A DNA stretch of 35,557 nt. It comes from Clostridiaceae bacterium (GTDB lineage: Bacteria > Bacillota > Clostridia > Peptostreptococcales > Peptostreptococcaceae). A model generated the notes under the pieces. That model searched no databases, was not told the DNA's origin, and was given only the letters and a program-made list of their open reading frames with translations. Numbering within the stretch: the first letter of the stretch is position 1; the number at the start of each line of letters is the position of its first letter. A program made the position numbers and the translations under genes. This document shows positions 1-7,958 of the stretch, piece after piece. The stretch lies in NCBI GenBank assembly GCA_902362365.1, contig CABIVQ010000017.1, positions 1 to 35,557 on the forward strand, in the 5' to 3' direction.

Positions 1-27
1 TTGGATGGATTTGTCGTTACTTCCATT

Positions 28-50
28 TAACCAAAGAAGGTTATTTTTTT
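28..50 (+). terminator. possible weak terminator of an upstream gene
   Basis: A short hairpin with arms TAACC and GGTTA and a 6-nt loop is followed by ATTTTTTT. The stem is only 5 bp, so this is weak. It could end a plus-strand gene that lies mostly outside the window. The rest of 1-145 holds no supportable gene; a second hairpin (arms GTTGCA / TGCAAC, 79-103) lies downstream of hpt. Confidence 0.35.
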
Positions 51-145
51 CATTATATAAATTTTGTAAAAATCAAGTTGCAAATATTAACTAGATGCAA
101 CACTAGAACCTCATTTGCTAGATAAAAATTTATACAACTTATATT

Positions 146-670
146 TTAAACATCTTCAACTATACCTATATATGGTAAGTTTCTGTATTTTTCAGCATAA
201 TCTATTCCGTATCCAACTATGAACTTATCTTCAATAACGAATCCAACATAATCTACATGCATTTTTGCAGTTCTTCTTTGTGGCTTGTCTAATAAAGTAC
301 ATAATTTTAAAGATTTTGGATTTCTAGTTTGTAAAGCAGCTACTAAGTTGCTTAGAGTTAATCCTGAATCAATTATATCCTCTACTATCAGTACATTTCT
401 TCCTTCTATATCTACATCTAAGTCTTTTATTATTTTAACTGTTCCAGAAGATTCAGTTGAGTTACCATAGCTTGATACACTCATGAAGTCCATATTTACA
501 TCTAAATCTATATTTCTTATTAAATCTGCTACAAATACACTAGCACCTTTAAGAATTCCTACTATTAATAAATCTTCACCTTGATAATCTTTTTCTATTT
601 TCTTAGCTATTTCATATACCTTAGCCTTTATTTCTTCTTCAGATAACATTACTCTAGTAACTTTAAACAT
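146..670 (-). CDS. hpt: hypoxanthine(-guanine) phosphoribosyltransferase
   Basis: Purine salvage enzyme of 174 aa that transfers the phosphoribosyl group of PRPP to hypoxanthine or guanine in the cytoplasm. The PRPP-binding motif VLIVEDIIDSG is at residues 93-103 with the acidic pair E97-D98, and the flexible-loop SSYG lies near residue 66-69. Length is usual for bacterial HPRT. The reading frame extends to a GTG at 685, but the AGGAGGG ribosome site lies inside that extension and 5 nt before the ATG at 670, so 670 is taken as the start. It is divergent from the CobD-like gene and has no partner on its own strand, so it is probably monocistronic. Confidence 0.95.
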   Translation of the reverse strand: MFKVTRVMLSEEEIKAKVYEIAKKIEKDYQGEDLLIVGILKGASVFVADLIRNIDLDVNMDFMSVSSYGNSTESSGTVKIIKDLDVDIEGRNVLIVEDIIDSGLTLSNLVAALQTRNPKSLKLCTLLDKPQRRTAKMHVDYVGFVIEDKFIVGYGIDYAEKYRNLPYIGIVEDV

Positions 671-837
671 CTTACCCTCCTGCACTTTTTCCGTATGTTT
701 TACTTTATCAGTATACCATAAAACTGTAAACTTTTGAATGTTTTCTTTAATTTTTATCTTATAATTCGTATTTTCATTTTTTATTCCTTCTTTTATTATA
801 ACTTATCTATAAAAGAATAAACTTTTAACTTAAAGTC

Positions 838-867
838 TTGGAATAAACTTTTCATTTGTATTATACT
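838..867 (+). promoter_or_regulatory. possible sigma-A promoter of the CobD-like gene
   Basis: TTGGAA (838-843) and TATACT (862-867) are separated by 18 nt and lie upstream of the ribosome site at 911-916. The -35 box is imperfect. Confidence 0.4.
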
Positions 868-923
868 CTATTTATAAACATAATATGTTGTATATACATA
901 CACGACTATTAGGAGGTATTTCA

Positions 924-2000
924 ATGAGCATAAATCATGGTGCAAACTTATATGATTTATCTAGCAAATATGGTTTTTCAAAAGATGAGTTAATGGATTT
1001 TAGCTCTAATATAAATCCTTTTGGTACATCAAAACTTGCTAAAGAATATATAATCAATAATATAGATATAGTATCAATGTATCCAGATCCTAGCTATATA
1101 GATTTAAAAAAGTCTATATCAAATTATTGTAAATGTTCAGATGAGAATATAGTCTTAGGAGGTGGAGCAACTGAACTAATATCTTCATTTATAAAAACAC
1201 TAAATCCTAAAACTGCTTTATTACTTTCTCCAGCATATTCTGAGTATGAAAGCGAACTATCTAAAATTAATTGTACTATTACAAAATACTTTTCTAAGTC
1301 TGAAGATAACTTTAAAATAAGTGTTAAAGACTTATCTGAAAATATATCTAAAAATAAATATGATTTAATCATAATATGTAACCCAAATAATCCTACTGGA
1401 TTTACATTCTCATCAAAAGAAATTGAAGAGCTTCTTAAATCTACTTCAGCTTTTGTAATGATTGATGAAACTTATGTTGAATTCACAGATACTGATATCT
1501 ATTCTTGTACTAGCTTAGTAGATGAATATACAAATCTATTTGTAATTAGAGGTACTTCAAAGTTCTTTTCAACTCCTGGGTTAAGGCTTGGTTATGGCCT
1601 TATCGGTAATAAAGACGTAAAAACTAATATAAACTCTCATTTGGACTTATGGAATATAAATATTATTGCATCTACTATGGGCGAAATAATGTTTAATGAT
1701 AAAGATTTTATAGAGCATAGTACGGACATTATACTTAAAGAAAGAGATTATCTAACTAAAGAATTAAGTAAGATAAATGATTTACATGTATATGAAAGTA
1801 AAGGAAACTTCATTTTATGTAAGATAAAATCAAAGACAATCACAGCCAATCTATTAAGAGAACAATTGATTTCTAAGAAAATAATTATAAGAGATTGTTT
1901 TTCTTTTGATGGTCTTGATGAATACTTCTTTAGGGTATGTATATTGAAACCCGAAGAAAATAAGGCTTTAATTAAATCTCTTAATGAAATATTTATTTAG
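924..2000 (+). CDS. PLP-dependent aminotransferase, CobD/HisC-like (threonine-phosphate decarboxylase type)
   Basis: A fold-type I pyridoxal-phosphate enzyme of 358 aa. The N-terminus HGANLYDLSSKYG followed by DFSSNINPFG is characteristic of L-threonine-O-3-phosphate decarboxylase (CobD), which makes the aminopropanol arm of cobalamin. CNPNNPTG is at 152-159, the cofactor-contacting DETY at 181-184, and the Schiff-base lysine is K213 in RGTSKFFSTPGLRLGYG. An ATG at 924 preceded by AGGAGG at 911-916 is preferred over an in-frame upstream start at 885. No other cobalamin gene is in the window, so the substrate is open: histidinol-phosphate aminotransferase is the main alternative, although the N-terminal motif favours CobD. 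Confidence 0.8.
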   Translation: MSINHGANLYDLSSKYGFSKDELMDFSSNINPFGTSKLAKEYIINNIDIVSMYPDPSYIDLKKSISNYCKCSDENIVLGGGATELISSFIKTLNPKTALLLSPAYSEYESELSKINCTITKYFSKSEDNFKISVKDLSENISKNKYDLIIICNPNNPTGFTFSSKEIEELLKSTSAFVMIDETYVEFTDTDIYSCTSLVDEYTNLFVIRGTSKFFSTPGLRLGYGLIGNKDVKTNINSHLDLWNINIIASTMGEIMFNDKDFIEHSTDIILKERDYLTKELSKINDLHVYESKGNFILCKIKSKTITANLLREQLISKKIIIRDCFSFDGLDEYFFRVCILKPEENKALIKSLNEIFI

Positions 2001-2017
2001 TTATTATTTACCTAAAT

Positions 2018-2081
2018 TAAAAAGGTCTATTTCAAAACAGATTTAAATTTTCTAAATCTTAATTTGAGATAGACCTTTTAT
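2018..2081. terminator. bidirectional terminator between convergent genes
   Basis: Imperfect hairpin with outer arms AAAAAGGTCTAT and ATAGACCTTTTA around an inner TTTCAAA / TTTGAG pairing. It has A/T runs on both sides and lies between the CobD-like gene and the DUF1232 gene, ending both transcripts. Confidence 0.8.
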
Positions 2082-2467
2082 TATTTTTCATCTTTTATTT
2101 CAAAATCAACATCTTCTATTATATTCAAATCTTTGCTGTTTTTTATTATATCCTTATATTTTTCAATTTCTTCACTCATAATTCCCAAACACCATACTAA
2201 AATAAGTAAGTCATCAAACATTCCAAATACTCCAGTTATCATTTCGGGAATGAAATCTATAGCAAAAACCATATATAAAATAGCTACAGCAAATGAAAAT
2301 ACTACCTTAAGTTTACTAATTATGCTTACTCTACTATCTGTCATAAAATCTGGTATTTTAAATATATTTATAATAAAAAGCAATCCAAATTTAGCATTTT
2401 TAAATCTAACTAAAACTTTTTTTAGTCCATCTAATAGCATACTTATTACTTTAATTATTTTTTCCAT
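2081..2467 (-). CDS. DUF1232 (YkvA-type) membrane protein
   Basis: Small 128-aa protein. The core near residues 61-92 (YMVFAIDFIPEMITG followed by DDLLILVWCLG) is the DUF1232/YkvA signature: a conserved Tyr, an IDFIP segment and a DD pair inside a hydrophobic hairpin. The N-terminal 45 residues form a basic amphipathic segment and the C-terminus is acidic (NSKDLNIIEDVDFEIKDEK). The family's function is unknown. GGGGTGA lies 4 nt before the ATG. It lies downstream of nothing on its strand except brnQ 112 nt away, with no clear terminator between them, so read-through from brnQ is possible. Confidence 0.8.
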   Translation of the reverse strand: MEKIIKVISMLLDGLKKVLVRFKNAKFGLLFIINIFKIPDFMTDSRVSIISKLKVVFSFAVAILYMVFAIDFIPEMITGVFGMFDDLLILVWCLGIMSEEIEKYKDIIKNSKDLNIIEDVDFEIKDEK

Positions 2468-2578
2468 AAAATCACCCCTATAATATATAGCTTAAACTAT
2501 ATTATATATTATAAGGGCTTTTCTATAAATATACTTTTTCTACCACTAACCTACATTTCGAATATTTGTATGTTTTTG

Positions 2579-3892
2579 TTATTCAGTACCATATTTATCT
2601 TTTAATAAAAATGATGATTTTTTATCTTTTATAAATGAACCAATTATAGCTCCTCCTATAGCTGGCAATATCCAGTTAAATCCTAATGGAGCTAGTGGCA
2701 GTTTTGACATAACTGGTACTACTCCCCATAATCCATTTGCTACAGTTAATAAACTTACGATTAAAGTTACATACGCCGATATCTTGAATATATTGTCATT
2801 TCTAACATGTGAACATGTTAATGATAATAAAACTAAAGCCATAAGTACAGGATAAACTGTCTCTAATATTGGTGCTGAGAATTTTATTATAGTTCCAACT
2901 CCAAAGTTTGATACAACAGCACTAAATACACACACTAAAACTACTATAGTTTCATATTTCACTTTTCCATTAGTAACATTTGAGAAGTACTCTCCTGTAG
3001 CTGATGTTAGACCTATAGAAGTAGTTAAACATGCTAAAGATACAATTACACATAATAATATTTTTCCTGGATTTCCTAGTAAAGCAGATGTTATTTCAAC
3101 CATTAACAATGCCTGTGGAGTTTTTACTCCAAATTTAGTAGATAATGTTGCACCTAAATATGTAAGGCCTCCATAAATTACTGCTAAAGCTACAGCTGCC
3201 ACTACTCCTGCTTTTATTGTTAAAGTCACCTTTTCAGATGTTTCATTATAACCTTTATTTATAATTGCATTTATTATTACTCCAGCAAAAACTCCAGCTG
3301 CTAAAGCATCCATAGTTAAATACCCTTGAGATACACCTTCTGCAAATAAATTATTTTCTATCATAACATTTGGGCTTATATCCCCAATTGGATTTAATAC
3401 TCCAAGTACGATTAAAACTATAAGAGATAAAATTAATAATGGCGTTAATACTTTCCCTACTATATCTACAACTTTTGACGGTTTTATTGTAAGCACTAAT
3501 GTTAATCCAAAGAATACTACTGAAACTATAACTGCTACAACACTACCTGATGTATTTAACATTGGTTGTATTCCCATTTCATATGTAGTTGCCGCTGTTC
3601 TTGGTATAGCTAGTAGTGGCCCTATACAAATAACTGCTGTTGCTCCTATTACATTTGCTAATCCTTTACCACCTCTAATTAAAACACTTTCTAGCTTTCC
3701 TGTTCCTTTTACTACAGCTAATAAAACTAATAATGCCAAACCTACATCCGCTAATACAAACCCACCTAGCGATGTAAGCCAACTTTCACCTGATACAAGA
3801 CCTAAATATGGTGGAAATAGCAAATTTCCTGCTCCAAAGAACATAGAAAATAATGCAAATCCAACTACTAATGTATCTAAATTCTTTTTCAT
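2579..3892 (-). CDS. brnQ: branched-chain amino acid transport system II carrier protein
   Basis: A 437-aa integral membrane Na+ (or H+)-coupled symporter for Leu, Ile and Val. The N-terminus LVVGFALFSMFFGAGNLLFPP is the hallmark of the LIVCS family. About twelve hydrophobic segments follow, and the length is standard. A GGGGGAG ribosome site precedes the ATG. A strong sigma-A promoter (TTGACT, 17 nt, TATAAT on the minus strand) lies upstream. A sequence matching the CodY consensus at 12 of 15 positions lies between promoter and gene, fitting the usual control of brnQ by amino acid availability. Confidence 0.93.
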   Translation of the reverse strand: MKKNLDTLVVGFALFSMFFGAGNLLFPPYLGLVSGESWLTSLGGFVLADVGLALLVLLAVVKGTGKLESVLIRGGKGLANVIGATAVICIGPLLAIPRTAATTYEMGIQPMLNTSGSVVAVIVSVVFFGLTLVLTIKPSKVVDIVGKVLTPLLILSLIVLIVLGVLNPIGDISPNVMIENNLFAEGVSQGYLTMDALAAGVFAGVIINAIINKGYNETSEKVTLTIKAGVVAAVALAVIYGGLTYLGATLSTKFGVKTPQALLMVEITSALLGNPGKILLCVIVSLACLTTSIGLTSATGEYFSNVTNGKVKYETIVVLVCVFSAVVSNFGVGTIIKFSAPILETVYPVLMALVLLSLTCSHVRNDNIFKISAYVTLIVSLLTVANGLWGVVPVMSKLPLAPLGFNWILPAIGGAIIGSFIKDKKSSFLLKDKYGTE

Positions 3893-3915
3893 ACTTTACT
3901 CCCCCTTCTCTTTTA

Positions 3916-3930
3916 AATTTTCTAAATTTT
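3916..3930 (-). promoter_or_regulatory. possible CodY box in the brnQ leader
   Basis: On the minus strand AAAATTTAGAAAATT agrees with the AATTTTCWGAAAATT consensus at 12 of 15 positions, with the second half perfect. It lies downstream of the predicted brnQ start point, a place where CodY can block transcription. In such AT-rich DNA chance matches occur. Confidence 0.4.
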
Positions 3931-3952
3931 TAAATAATTATAAGTATATTTA

Positions 3953-3981
3953 ATTATACAATTACATTTTTATCTAGTCAA
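3953..3981 (-). promoter_or_regulatory. sigma-A promoter of brnQ
   Basis: On the minus strand TTGACT (3981-3976), a 17-nt spacer and a perfect TATAAT (3958-3953). Transcription would begin near 3946, giving a leader of about 55 nt. Confidence 0.7.
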
Positions 3982-4132
3982 CTTTTGACAAGACTTAATA
4001 TATAAATTTTTTTCTTATATTTTTATGTTATCCTGCATATTTATATACTATATAATAATCGTTCTCATAAATTTTATTGTCAGACTAAAATCAATTCTAA
4101 GTATAAAATTTATATAAATGGAGGTGAAATCT

Positions 4133-5740
4133 ATGCATCTTAAAGATAACAGTGCAAATTTCAAGTATGCAAATGACTTTAATGTTTTTGTACTCGGAAA
4201 TGCTACTCAATATAATATTGAATGTGAAGGTCGTGTGGCTATTGCCAATAATGCAAACTTAGTAAATTATAGTGTTGGAACCAATCTTTCTTTCTCTGCA
4301 TCTAGAGCAGATTTAATAATTGGTGGTAAGGTAAATATCGATGGAGGAATTAATTCTAATGGTAACACAATAGTTAAAGATTCTCGCAATGTTATAAAGT
4401 ATACTATGATTAATTCTAATAATATATTTTCTGATCCTATAGTTGACGATACTATAAATTTTGAAGATGCTATAAATTACTTACAAAATGCTTCACGATT
4501 TTGGGCCAGTTTAGATGATAATGGAAGTATCAACTTAAATAATAATATCTTAACTTTATCAGGAGAAGATATTTATCTCAATATATTTACTATAGATGGA
4601 TCAAACATTAATAATTCAAATATATCATTTGAAAATTTGGAAGTTATCGATATTGTCGCACCTAAAACTTCTACTATTCTAATCAATGTATTAGGTGAAC
4701 ATATATCTTTCGGTAATTTTTTCACATTGAGAAATAGCATCCCTCCTACGCCCGAAGAAATGAGCTTAATAGTTTTTAACTTTCCTCAATCAAAATCTTT
4801 ATACTCTGCAGAAATTTCTATAAAAGGCTCATTATTGGCTCCTTTTTCAACTGGAAATTTATATGATGGATATATTAGTGGCAATCTTATTTTAAATAAT
4901 TTTGAAGGCAATGTAAAACCTAAAAATATTTTATTTAAGGGCAATTTACCAGAGGTCAACTCAGAAAATAAAAACTTACTTACAATCTCAAATTTTTTTC
5001 CATCTTCTTTTAACACTAGTAAAAGTTTAGGTTGTATATATGGAAAAATAAATCTTTCTACTAAAAATAATAACTGCCTAAGATGTTCTAGTATCAATGC
5101 GTCTAATATTAAAATAGAACTCTTTAATCTTAATAATTTAGTACTTCCTATTAAGCATACCTACACTGATTATGATGGTAACTATGAATTCAAAAACCTT
5201 AAGGAAGGCTATTATTTTCTAAGAATAATATCACCAGAAGGATATCATTTGTCTGATGGATATTGTAATAATGACTTTAGCCCTAGAACTGGATTCTCTA
5301 AACAAATTTTCATAGACAATGTTCCCTATAACTTAAGTGCCTGTATTTCTCCTGAGAATACCGCATTAACAAAACCTAAAGATTGCAACTACTTTATTTC
5401 CGGTATAATCTTTAAATCTTCAGTTAATACTTCCCTTTATAACTATAGCTCTAGAGGGATTAATAATGTATTTATAACCTTATATGATAATTACAATACT
5501 CCTATTGCTTCAACATATTCTTCATACTTTGATGGGGTTGATGGCTATTATAAATTTGAAAATTTACAGTCAGGTGTTTATTATTTAAAATTTAATCCTC
5601 CTAAGTATTACTCTTTTGTAACGCCTCTTTACAGTGATTATTATGGGTCTAAGGCTGATAGAGATACAGGTACTATAAGAGTGAATCTAGAATATAAAGA
5701 TATACCACATGCTTATGTAGGATTAAACATTAAGTACTAA
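4133..5740 (+). CDS. choice-of-anchor A family protein with two SdrD-B/Cna-B-like domains, no signal peptide
   Basis: A 535-aa protein. Residues about 10-255 resemble the choice-of-anchor A / collagen-binding-like domain: FNVFVLGNATQYN, GRVAIANNANLVNYSVG and LIIGGKVNIDG near the start, and SLLAPFSTGNLYDGYISGNLI at its end. Two prealbumin-like beta domains follow (about 290-385 and 395-530), each with a TYTDYDGNYEFKNLKEGYYFL-like turn, as in SdrD-B and Cna-B repeats. The ribosome site GGAGGTGA ends 5 nt before the ATG at 4133; an in-frame ATG at 4118 overlaps that site. Unusually for such domains there is no N-terminal signal peptide, C-terminal LPXTG or transmembrane segment, so if it reaches the surface it does so another way. 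A spore-coat or exosporium location is one possibility, but it is inference. Confidence 0.75.
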   Translation: MHLKDNSANFKYANDFNVFVLGNATQYNIECEGRVAIANNANLVNYSVGTNLSFSASRADLIIGGKVNIDGGINSNGNTIVKDSRNVIKYTMINSNNIFSDPIVDDTINFEDAINYLQNASRFWASLDDNGSINLNNNILTLSGEDIYLNIFTIDGSNINNSNISFENLEVIDIVAPKTSTILINVLGEHISFGNFFTLRNSIPPTPEEMSLIVFNFPQSKSLYSAEISIKGSLLAPFSTGNLYDGYISGNLILNNFEGNVKPKNILFKGNLPEVNSENKNLLTISNFFPSSFNTSKSLGCIYGKINLSTKNNNCLRCSSINASNIKIELFNLNNLVLPIKHTYTDYDGNYEFKNLKEGYYFLRIISPEGYHLSDGYCNNDFSPRTGFSKQIFIDNVPYNLSACISPENTALTKPKDCNYFISGIIFKSSVNTSLYNYSSRGINNVFITLYDNYNTPIASTYSSYFDGVDGYYKFENLQSGVYYLKFNPPKYYSFVTPLYSDYYGSKADRDTGTIRVNLEYKDIPHAYVGLNIKY

Positions 5741-5761
5741 TAAACATAATAATGAGGCATC

Positions 5762-6178
5762 ATGAAAATATTTGCGCATAGAGGAGATAGCTGGTTTTAC
5801 CCCGAAAATACTATATTAGCCTTTAAAAAAGCTTTAAGTCTACCTATCTATGGTATTGAGTTAGATATTCATAAATCTAAAGATAATCAATTAATTGTAA
5901 TACACGATGAAACTATTAATCGTACATTTAAAGGTAAAGGTTTTGTGAAAGATTATAGCTTAAAGGAACTTCAGCCCTTTAAGTGTAAGAAACCTCTTTT
6001 TAAAAATAATATTGTGGATTTAGCTCATGACAATAATTTAGAGGTATTCGTATATACTGTTAATACTCCTTTATCAGTTCTGAAAATGATCAAGTATAAT
6101 GTTGATGGAATTTTTACAGATTTTCCTAATTTAATATATAATATATTAATTAAAACAATTGACATTTTCCATTCATAG
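5762..6178 (+). CDS. glycerophosphodiester phosphodiesterase, internally deleted
   Basis: A 138-aa GDPD-family protein; full enzymes are about 230-250 aa. The first 75 residues carry the expected catalytic start: HRGD with H6 and R7, PENT, the acidic pair E33 and D35, and H48. After residue about 80 the sequence jumps to the C-terminal part of the barrel (VDLAHDNNLEVFVYTVNT and VDGIFTDFP). About 100 residues are missing, including the usual IEIK metal-ligand strand and the central strands of the TIM barrel. The frame is kept, so this is a clean in-frame deletion. It starts 21 nt after the surface-protein gene with GAGG 4 nt before the ATG, so the two are probably cotranscribed. It is unlikely to be an active phosphodiesterase. 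Confidence 0.75.
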   Translation: MKIFAHRGDSWFYPENTILAFKKALSLPIYGIELDIHKSKDNQLIVIHDETINRTFKGKGFVKDYSLKELQPFKCKKPLFKNNIVDLAHDNNLEVFVYTVNTPLSVLKMIKYNVDGIFTDFPNLIYNILIKTIDIFHS

Positions 6179-6265
6179 GAGTACATTATTTATTAAATAA
6201 TTTTATATATTTAAATTCTTTTTGTATAAATTATTTATAATAAATCATTGGAGGGTACATATTCT

Positions 6266-6826
6266 ATGGATGTATTAAAAGTTTTTGTAGAAAATTTATG
6301 TGGAAAATTTAATAATTACGATCAAATTAATGATGAGCTTTCTAAGGGGGAAGTGTTACATCCAAAGGCAAGTCATATAAATGGTGTTTGTAATCACAAG
6401 ATCAAAAACTTGCCAGAAGACTTTAAAGATTACTTTGTTATAGAAGAAAGTTACTATGAACAAGGAAATAGAAAAAATATCTTACCTCACTTATTCTTAT
6501 TTACTTTAAATGATGATAATAAAGTAGTATTAGAATCTTACGAGTTACCTAAAGGAGTTTCTCAAGAAGAATTTAGAAATGATAATGAAGATTTAATTAT
6601 GGACTACAATAAATTAGCTAAATCAGAGAAATTCACTCCTATGGTTTATAATGAAGAAAATGGAGTTTTTACTGGAGAAAGCACTAGTATGTTCTCACCT
6701 GTAACTAAATTCATTTTAAAAGAAAGAGTAGAAAATGGGATGCTTTATGTAAGTGAAGTTTTCTATAAAGGAGATAAAAAAACATTCGGATTTGAAGATC
6801 CAATAGTATATAAAAAAATAAATTAA
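6266..6826 (+). CDS. unknown 186-aa soluble protein
   Basis: Not recognised with certainty. It is soluble and acidic, with no signal peptide or membrane segment. It opens LKVFVENLCGKFNNYDQIND, followed by a YYEQ...LPHLFLF block and beta-rich repeats. This layout (an L.GxFxN.xQ start, then EQ...P) vaguely recalls CpeT/CpcT-like lipocalin-fold proteins, but the match is at pattern level only. The ATG at 6266 follows GGAGGG by 10 nt; the TTG at 6248 overlaps that site and is rejected. Its own long terminator follows. Confidence 0.6.
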   Translation: MDVLKVFVENLCGKFNNYDQINDELSKGEVLHPKASHINGVCNHKIKNLPEDFKDYFVIEESYYEQGNRKNILPHLFLFTLNDDNKVVLESYELPKGVSQEEFRNDNEDLIMDYNKLAKSEKFTPMVYNEENGVFTGESTSMFSPVTKFILKERVENGMLYVSEVFYKGDKKTFGFEDPIVYKKIN

Positions 6827-6840
6827 TAGTTAATATAAAT

Positions 6841-6884
6841 AAAAATGATGGATATGTATTAAATTATACATATCCATCATTTTA
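6841..6884 (+). terminator. strong terminator
   Basis: About 18-bp stem with arms AAAATGATGGATATGTAT and ATACATATCCATCATTTT and a short AT-rich loop, directly after the 186-aa gene. The T-tract is short on the plus strand and the A-tract on the other side could also serve the minus strand. Confidence 0.8.
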
Positions 6885-6997
6885 CTTTTGCTAATTTATT
6901 CCCTAACTATTTTTTCTTCCTTAATCTTAAATAATAAAAGACTCTCCTTACAAGCCAATCTACATACATTCCAACCTATATATCTAGAATATATCCT

Positions 6998-7957
6998 TTA
7001 GCAAGTTGCTCCACCTGTTATATGAAGCTCTGCATTTAATATTTCTTCTTTTCTTTCTAAGATATCTCCATTTAATAATTCATCTTGAATTTTATCAAAA
7101 CCTACCCTGTCTATCATATCTCCAAATCTTTCTCCAGTTTTTCCTTGCTCTCTGTATAATAATATTGTTTTTTCTAATATTTCCTTAGCTTCTTCTATTG
7201 TATATATATCTTTTATTGGAGTTCCAGGTCTTGATAATTTTCCCCACTTCCCTCCTAATATTATTTTTAAACCTCTTTTACCTTCTTCTATTGCATCAAA
7301 ATGGCATTTATCTATACATAAGCCACAATTATTACATTTATCTTTATCTATAAATAATTTTCCATTTATTACCTTAGCTGCTCCTACCTTGCAAATTGAT
7401 TCAATCGCACATTTTTTACATCCAGAGCACATATCTTCATCATATTCAGGTACATGTTGACCCATTAACCCAAAATCATTTAAACTTGGTTTTATACAAT
7501 TGTTAGGACATCCACCTATACCTATTTTAAACTTATGAGGTAACTTTACATCGTAGTACTCATTATAAAATTCTTTATGAAGTTCACTTCCTAATTTTTG
7601 AGTATCTAAAAGACCAAATGTACAGACAGTTCCTTTACATGGAACTATTGGTCTCACTCTTGAGCCAGTACCCCCAGACTTTAATCCATCTTTAGATAAA
7701 TGTTCTTTTACATCTTCTATATCTTTAAATTCTATTCCAGGAACCTCTAGAGTTAATCTTGTTGTGAGAGATATATTACCATTACCATACTTTTCTGCTA
7801 TTTCACATACATTTTTAAGCTGGTTAACTGTTAATGCTCCATTTTCAGTTATTACCCTACAAGAAAAATGTTGACCATCATTATTTGATAAAAAACCCTG
7901 ACCCTTTACTGATTTTCTTTGTTCTGGTGTTATTTTCACCTTACTTTTTTCTCCCAT
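6998..7957 (-). CDS. siroheme sulfite/nitrite reductase-like protein with inserted 2x[4Fe-4S] ferredoxin domain
   Basis: A 319-aa cytoplasmic redox protein of the sulfite/nitrite reductase family (AsrC / small clostridial type). Residues 1-95 form the N-terminal ferredoxin-like half domain. The siroheme-[4Fe-4S] site is C107 and C112 (CX4C) with C150 and C154 (GGCPNNC). A ferredoxin insert follows with C177, C180, C183, C189 and C208, C211, C214, C218, enough for two extra [4Fe-4S] clusters. The C-terminal half is the second substrate-side lobe and ends in GGATC. It starts 1 nt after the stop of the persulfide reductase gene, with its GGGGGA ribosome site inside that gene, so translation is coupled. 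Sulfite is the likely substrate; nitrite or a polysulfide product cannot be excluded. Confidence 0.82.
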   Translation of the reverse strand: MGEKSKVKITPEQRKSVKGQGFLSNNDGQHFSCRVITENGALTVNQLKNVCEIAEKYGNGNISLTTRLTLEVPGIEFKDIEDVKEHLSKDGLKSGGTGSRVRPIVPCKGTVCTFGLLDTQKLGSELHKEFYNEYYDVKLPHKFKIGIGGCPNNCIKPSLNDFGLMGQHVPEYDEDMCSGCKKCAIESICKVGAAKVINGKLFIDKDKCNNCGLCIDKCHFDAIEEGKRGLKIILGGKWGKLSRPGTPIKDIYTIEEAKEILEKTILLYREQGKTGERFGDMIDRVGFDKIQDELLNGDILERKEEILNAELHITGGATC

Positions 7958-7958
7958 T

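Noticed and set aside
1..122. Reading frame 3 at the window edge as the end of an upstream gene
   Set aside because: Its peptide shows no recognisable pattern, base use is like intergenic DNA, and a different frame stops at 30 just before a hairpin with T-run, so no choice is supportable.
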